From positions 1 through 7,255 of the forward strand of contig CALHIC010000105.1 in assembly GCA_938030845.1 (NCBI GenBank): 7,255 nucleotides of DNA, in the 5' to 3' direction. Source of the DNA: an uncultured Oribacterium sp. (lineage in GTDB: Bacteria; Bacillota; Clostridia; Lachnospirales; Lachnospiraceae). Both the position numbers and the translations under genes were made by a program. Position 1 is the stretch's first letter. Every line of letters begins with the position of its first letter. The notes below the pieces were generated by a model. That model worked only from the letters and a program-made list of their open reading frames with translations. It searched no databases and was not told where the DNA came from. Shown piece by piece: positions 4,601-7,255 of the stretch.

Positions 4601-7255
4601 AACAGAGCCCGGCGCAATAAAGAAGTATACACTCCGTGACAATGCCGACATTTCACAAACGAATCAGCTGGACTTAGAGGCTGCCTTTGGAGATAACATT
4701 GTAGGGCTTCAGTTTAAACAGGATTCCCCCTATTATAAGACAAACTTTGATGCGTCATTCACCATAAAGGTGACTCCTCAGCCTGCTATGCGGACCTTCA
4801 TTGCCGATACCATGGCTAAAGGAGACGGGTATAACATGAACTTCCTGGCAGGTGGTGCTGTAGGAGAAGTCCGTCAATTAGGTACAGCGATTATTGATAA
4901 GAGGGCGGGAAAATACTTGGCTGAAATAGGCTATGGTTTAGAGCCCTTAAATATCACCTCGGAGCTGGTAAAGCAAAACAAACCTTATGTGGACCATCCT
5001 GAGCGCAGCGAGCAAAGCATGGATGTTATTGCCTGGGGCTTTAACTGGGGAATCTTCCCCACCAGTTTACAGGAGGATGAGTATACCAAGCCTTATGTGT
5101 TAAAATCCGGAATTATCTATGATCTTCTTCCTGCAGGAACCTATGTGGACGAACGCTCTATTGTTCTGGGAACCTGGGATGCGGCGGACACTCCACCGGA
5201 AAGTAAAAAATTTGTCAAGGGGAAGGACTATACCGTAGAGTTTAAGAAGAACTGGAAAGGCTCCGGTCAGACCATGATGATTATTAAGTTAACCATTCCG
5301 GATGATGCAGAGCATCGTTTTTGGAATAAACAATATAATCGAAGCGGTTGGAAGCTAAACTATACCCTTTGGAACCCTTACACCAATATCGTGGACCGGG
5401 GAAGAACGGCAAAAAACACCTTGGGATTTGTCAATACTGACGAGAATACCATTTGGAATCCAAACTATAACCCGAAGCTTGCAAATCCGGGGAATAATGC
5501 AGATAAAATTAAATATTACGAGGAGCTTGCGCTGAATGCTTTAAACAGTAGCAATGATAAATATACCACCTCCGTAACGGAACTGAATATGCCCTACGGC
5601 CCGGTAACGGTACTGGAGGCAAGATTCAGCAATACGGTTTCTACGGAGATTGATCCCCGTTATTTAAGTACTAATGTAAGTTATATGGGAGATCCTTATA
5701 CCCATAGACTGATGTATCAGGCTTCAGACAACAGTAGAACTACGGATTTGGTCATCTATGATATCCTGGGAGAGAAAAAGGATAGAAACGGAGACTTTAA
5801 CGGTGTAGACATCAACAGTCTCTTGAGTAAGCGCTCCTTTGATAAGGACAATACCAACAACTCGGATACCTTAAAGCCCAGAGTCTTTTACTCTTATGAA
5901 ATTCCTACTGAGGCAAAAAGAGATTTAGGAAAGGCCTTTCATGACCCGGATTACAACAGTGATACGAATCCAAACAATCCGAGGAATACCGGTACCAGTA
6001 TTTGGCATGAATGGAACTACGAAGACGAAACACAAAATGTCGGCGTAGAAAAAGATAAAATTGTGGCTTTGGCTTTTGATCTTCGTACTACCAAAGACAA
6101 GAAGCCCTTCATTTTAGATAAGAAGGGATTGCTGATTGCCAATGTCAATATGCTGGCCCATACGGATATGGATAAGATTCCTGTTGTAAACACCAATCTG
6201 GCATACCGTGTAGGTACCTTATTCCCGGGAAATGATATTCCTCAGAATGTGGCACCGGATATTGTAGAAGGCAGCAGTAGCCATAAACTGGTGGAGCCGG
6301 TAGTCTTTAAGCTTCCGGTAAAGAAGATTTTGGAAGTCCCAAAGGAATTAGCTACGCAAGCTCCCGATATTCGCGGAAAATTCACCTTCACAATCAGTGG
6401 AGAAAATGGGGCACCTTTACTGGATGAAAAGGGAAACACTATCACTACAGTATTGAAGAACCCGGATAAGGACGGCGGAACGGTAGAATTTGGAAACATT
6501 CGCCTGATGAGACCCGGAACCTATACCTATAAAATTAATGAGCAGGGAAAGAGTGTGGACGGTGTTACCAGTGCGGACATGGGAGATAAATTTATCACCA
6601 TTACCGTTACAGACCCGGATCACAAGAAGATGGTTTCTGACCTACGATTTGACAATGGCAATCCTTTGAGTTTTGTCAATGTTTTCGGAGAAGAATTCAT
6701 TGAACCGGAAATTAAGGTGCAAAAGTTCTTAAGTGCTACCGCAGGAATCAAGAAGCCGGATATCAGTAATGCATTTACCTTTACCTTAAAGAGTAAAAAT
6801 GGAGCACCCATGCCGGTAGAGGCAGGTGGTTCCGACAGTTTAAGTAAAACAAATCCTGATGCTGTCGGAGGAGAGGTTAACTTCGGAAGAGTTAAGATTG
6901 CAGCTCAAGGGGATTATGAGTATACAGTAACAGAAAGCGGTTTATTCCCCGGAGTAAACAACGATCCTCGTGCCACCAGAAATGTTACTATTAAAGTTCG
7001 TCGTTTTGATGGTAAACTCTATGCTTTGGTAGGAGGAGACGACTTTAACTATACCAATGTCTTTACGCCTACACCCACACAGGGACAGGTGGAGCTTGGT
7101 AAGAAGATTTCCGGAAGAAAGCCTTCTCAGGCAGACCCTTTCCGCTTTGTACTTCGGACGGAAACCATGGAGATTTCCTCCAACTCCGTTTACTGGACAG
7201 ATAAGCGAGAAGATCCAGTCTTCAATGATAAGGAAATCTTTTTCAATAACGGTAA
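1671..7255 (+). CDS. Surface protein B: very large secreted adhesin with repeated isopeptide (Spy0128/FctA-type) domains; 3' end outside window
   Basis: The frame is open from ATG 1671 to the window end (1861 codons) without a stop and with no cysteine seen. Residues 1-59 are a signal peptide: a long basic n-region (RRNFSKRR at 23-30), hydrophobic core about 40-52, likely cleavage after VSYA59. Residues 60-155 are a Glu/Lys/Ser-rich linker. Residues 159-318 form a beta domain with EGTFYEGTRM (176-185) and closing FSPFALVSI (310-318). Residues 325-1320 look like extracellular beta structure (VNIDVPARIF 403-412; Trp 571, 575 and 590 in a WDPSWG...YFYGVW stretch) but match no domain I can name. 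Residues 1330-1530 contain VIYDIL (1361-1366), VFYSYE (1405-1410), W1445 and IVALAFDLR (1464-1472), shared with protein A. Isopeptide domains follow: Lys1551/1552-Glu1624-Asn1670, Lys1685-Glu1755-Asn1796, and a third starting near Lys1811/1812, cut by the window. A wall-anchored adhesin is inferred; the anchor itself is not visible. Confidence 0.95.
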   Translation, partial: MENKMRKQETEEAMGRGRDTLTRRNFSKRRQRGGFAKKGMAYFLSFLMLAGNLQSVSYAEEIAGETVERIALVTEEKPSESLREEEKKIVLSSEEKTEEGKTSEEETALDKKEDLTSEEANKTVPSEAKTEELSLEEKASLSSEEAKQEEKPEYMDAGSFEASYSKDITVLASFSEGTFYEGTRMKVVPVDSESILEEAKALSLKDYKKKNPGEEAEVEVLEAIDISFYREVNGVEKEVQPKNGKKVELRLQKSKKIKDALEKTEENLKEDQEEDLEEELQIVHLSENHPGEILSVKEEGEELLFSAKHFSPFALVSINNSGEEAVNHEFKAFWTEAPNAPRFGTTIPNGHTYTDGSNGVMREQRDLKIIPPDSSSNGTDTTTLGIELTLKGNKNVSYDVGTVNIDVPARIFEGWDENEPDKLSVYEKKEGNQHKLQPSMATGLLEAPNTNTQSSFNYTIIKKNVPGKDKPEDYLRLTNYRAVNGGFTFKADIAYNLTPTMLKVKKHDYAKGVGVYDNRFPVSLNIDHSDNSLDVKQDVPLSVHVETKVEPTSFNFKHGEADMKQGIFFSWDPSWGTTTDNPGEYFYGVWYLRVDRARASSQAFDYTFHTLNPKDSGGGILVGAKKLPTNAAWNVYYNKSDIENHARNGYADIAKFMGPGENPPATKPFLENPINRSYVGIPKDPSVENLPTHQPYVAALNYANDKYNSQLYALLYKYPMSKLQEAKDKGIDLTTDGLDISNKVGFTETWADGYVRKGEAEAAPMKVLLRSSGPGDFLLKKYNTVDRQIYLGVFGLQSIYKGGAAAPVVYSNWNESFTLSATYKAKDSSVNVSRDGSYTTSDTNVPGSGATLTDGKYKLFSVKPSQVNGKTLKEETNQDEFSSDSITNGDVYRGGVYELTEEDYHYSRIYLRDMKAYDVDYLGNQLVKFSGKASPRKKDSSYPPVQVMVKDKRYPGRGYFEYGRLSYNDHGGVIFTVTEPGAIKKYTLRDNADISQTNQLDLEAAFGDNIVGLQFKQDSPYYKTNFDASFTIKVTPQPAMRTFIADTMAKGDGYNMNFLAGGAVGEVRQLGTAIIDKRAGKYLAEIGYGLEPLNITSELVKQNKPYVDHPERSEQSMDVIAWGFNWGIFPTSLQEDEYTKPYVLKSGIIYDLLPAGTYVDERSIVLGTWDAADTPPESKKFVKGKDYTVEFKKNWKGSGQTMMIIKLTIPDDAEHRFWNKQYNRSGWKLNYTLWNPYTNIVDRGRTAKNTLGFVNTDENTIWNPNYNPKLANPGNNADKIKYYEELALNALNSSNDKYTTSVTELNMPYGPVTVLEARFSNTVSTEIDPRYLSTNVSYMGDPYTHRLMYQASDNSRTTDLVIYDILGEKKDRNGDFNGVDINSLLSKRSFDKDNTNNSDTLKPRVFYSYEIPTEAKRDLGKAFHDPDYNSDTNPNNPRNTGTSIWHEWNYEDETQNVGVEKDKIVALAFDLRTTKDKKPFILDKKGLLIANVNMLAHTDMDKIPVVNTNLAYRVGTLFPGNDIPQNVAPDIVEGSSSHKLVEPVVFKLPVKKILEVPKELATQAPDIRGKFTFTISGENGAPLLDEKGNTITTVLKNPDKDGGTVEFGNIRLMRPGTYTYKINEQGKSVDGVTSADMGDKFITITVTDPDHKKMVSDLRFDNGNPLSFVNVFGEEFIEPEIKVQKFLSATAGIKKPDISNAFTFTLKSKNGAPMPVEAGGSDSLSKTNPDAVGGEVNFGRVKIAAQGDYEYTVTESGLFPGVNNDPRATRNVTIKVRRFDGKLYALVGGDDFNYTNVFTPTPTQGQVELGKKISGRKPSQADPFRFVLRTETMEISSNSVYWTDKREDPVFNDKEIFFNNG

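Overview
The window holds two large secreted surface proteins in tandem on the + strand and the 293 bp gap between them. The first gene has lost its start off the left edge; the second runs off the right edge. The export signal, the C-terminal wall-anchor-like tail (transmembrane helix plus Arg/Lys cluster) and the repeated Spy0128/FctA-type isopeptide pilin domains point to a Gram-positive member of the Firmicutes. Strong Shine-Dalgarno, moderate GC by eye, an AT-rich intergenic gap and the overall protein architecture suggest a Clostridia/Lachnospiraceae-like host. That placement is from memory of the family, not from a search.

Layout: 1-1377 is the C-terminal 458 codons of surface protein A: a conserved beta module, one isopeptide domain, a Pro/Lys/Glu-rich wall-spanning stalk, a charged helical segment, and a non-canonical sorting signal (QVSTGD in place of LPXTG). 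1378-1670 is non-coding: an AT-rich stretch, two abutting palindromes, a strong intrinsic terminator (stem arms 1497-1510 and 1526-1539), a leader with a 12 bp near-identical direct repeat, and an RBS. 1671-7255 is surface protein B, 1861 codons seen: a long-n-region signal peptide, a Glu-rich linker, an N-terminal beta domain, about 1000 residues with no domain I can name, the same conserved module found in protein A, then two complete isopeptide domains and the start of a third.

The two proteins are paralogs: the end of protein A aligns with residues from about 1395 onward of protein B through the module and the isopeptide domains. The likely job is a wall-anchored stalked adhesin, with the isopeptide domains giving a rigid stalk and the N-terminal region reaching out to a ligand. 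No sortase, transposase, RNA gene, CRISPR array or enzyme is visible. I see no clearly new system; the oddest points are the sorting motif, the mosaic isopeptide domain of protein A, and the compact palindrome/terminator/repeat arrangement in the gap.
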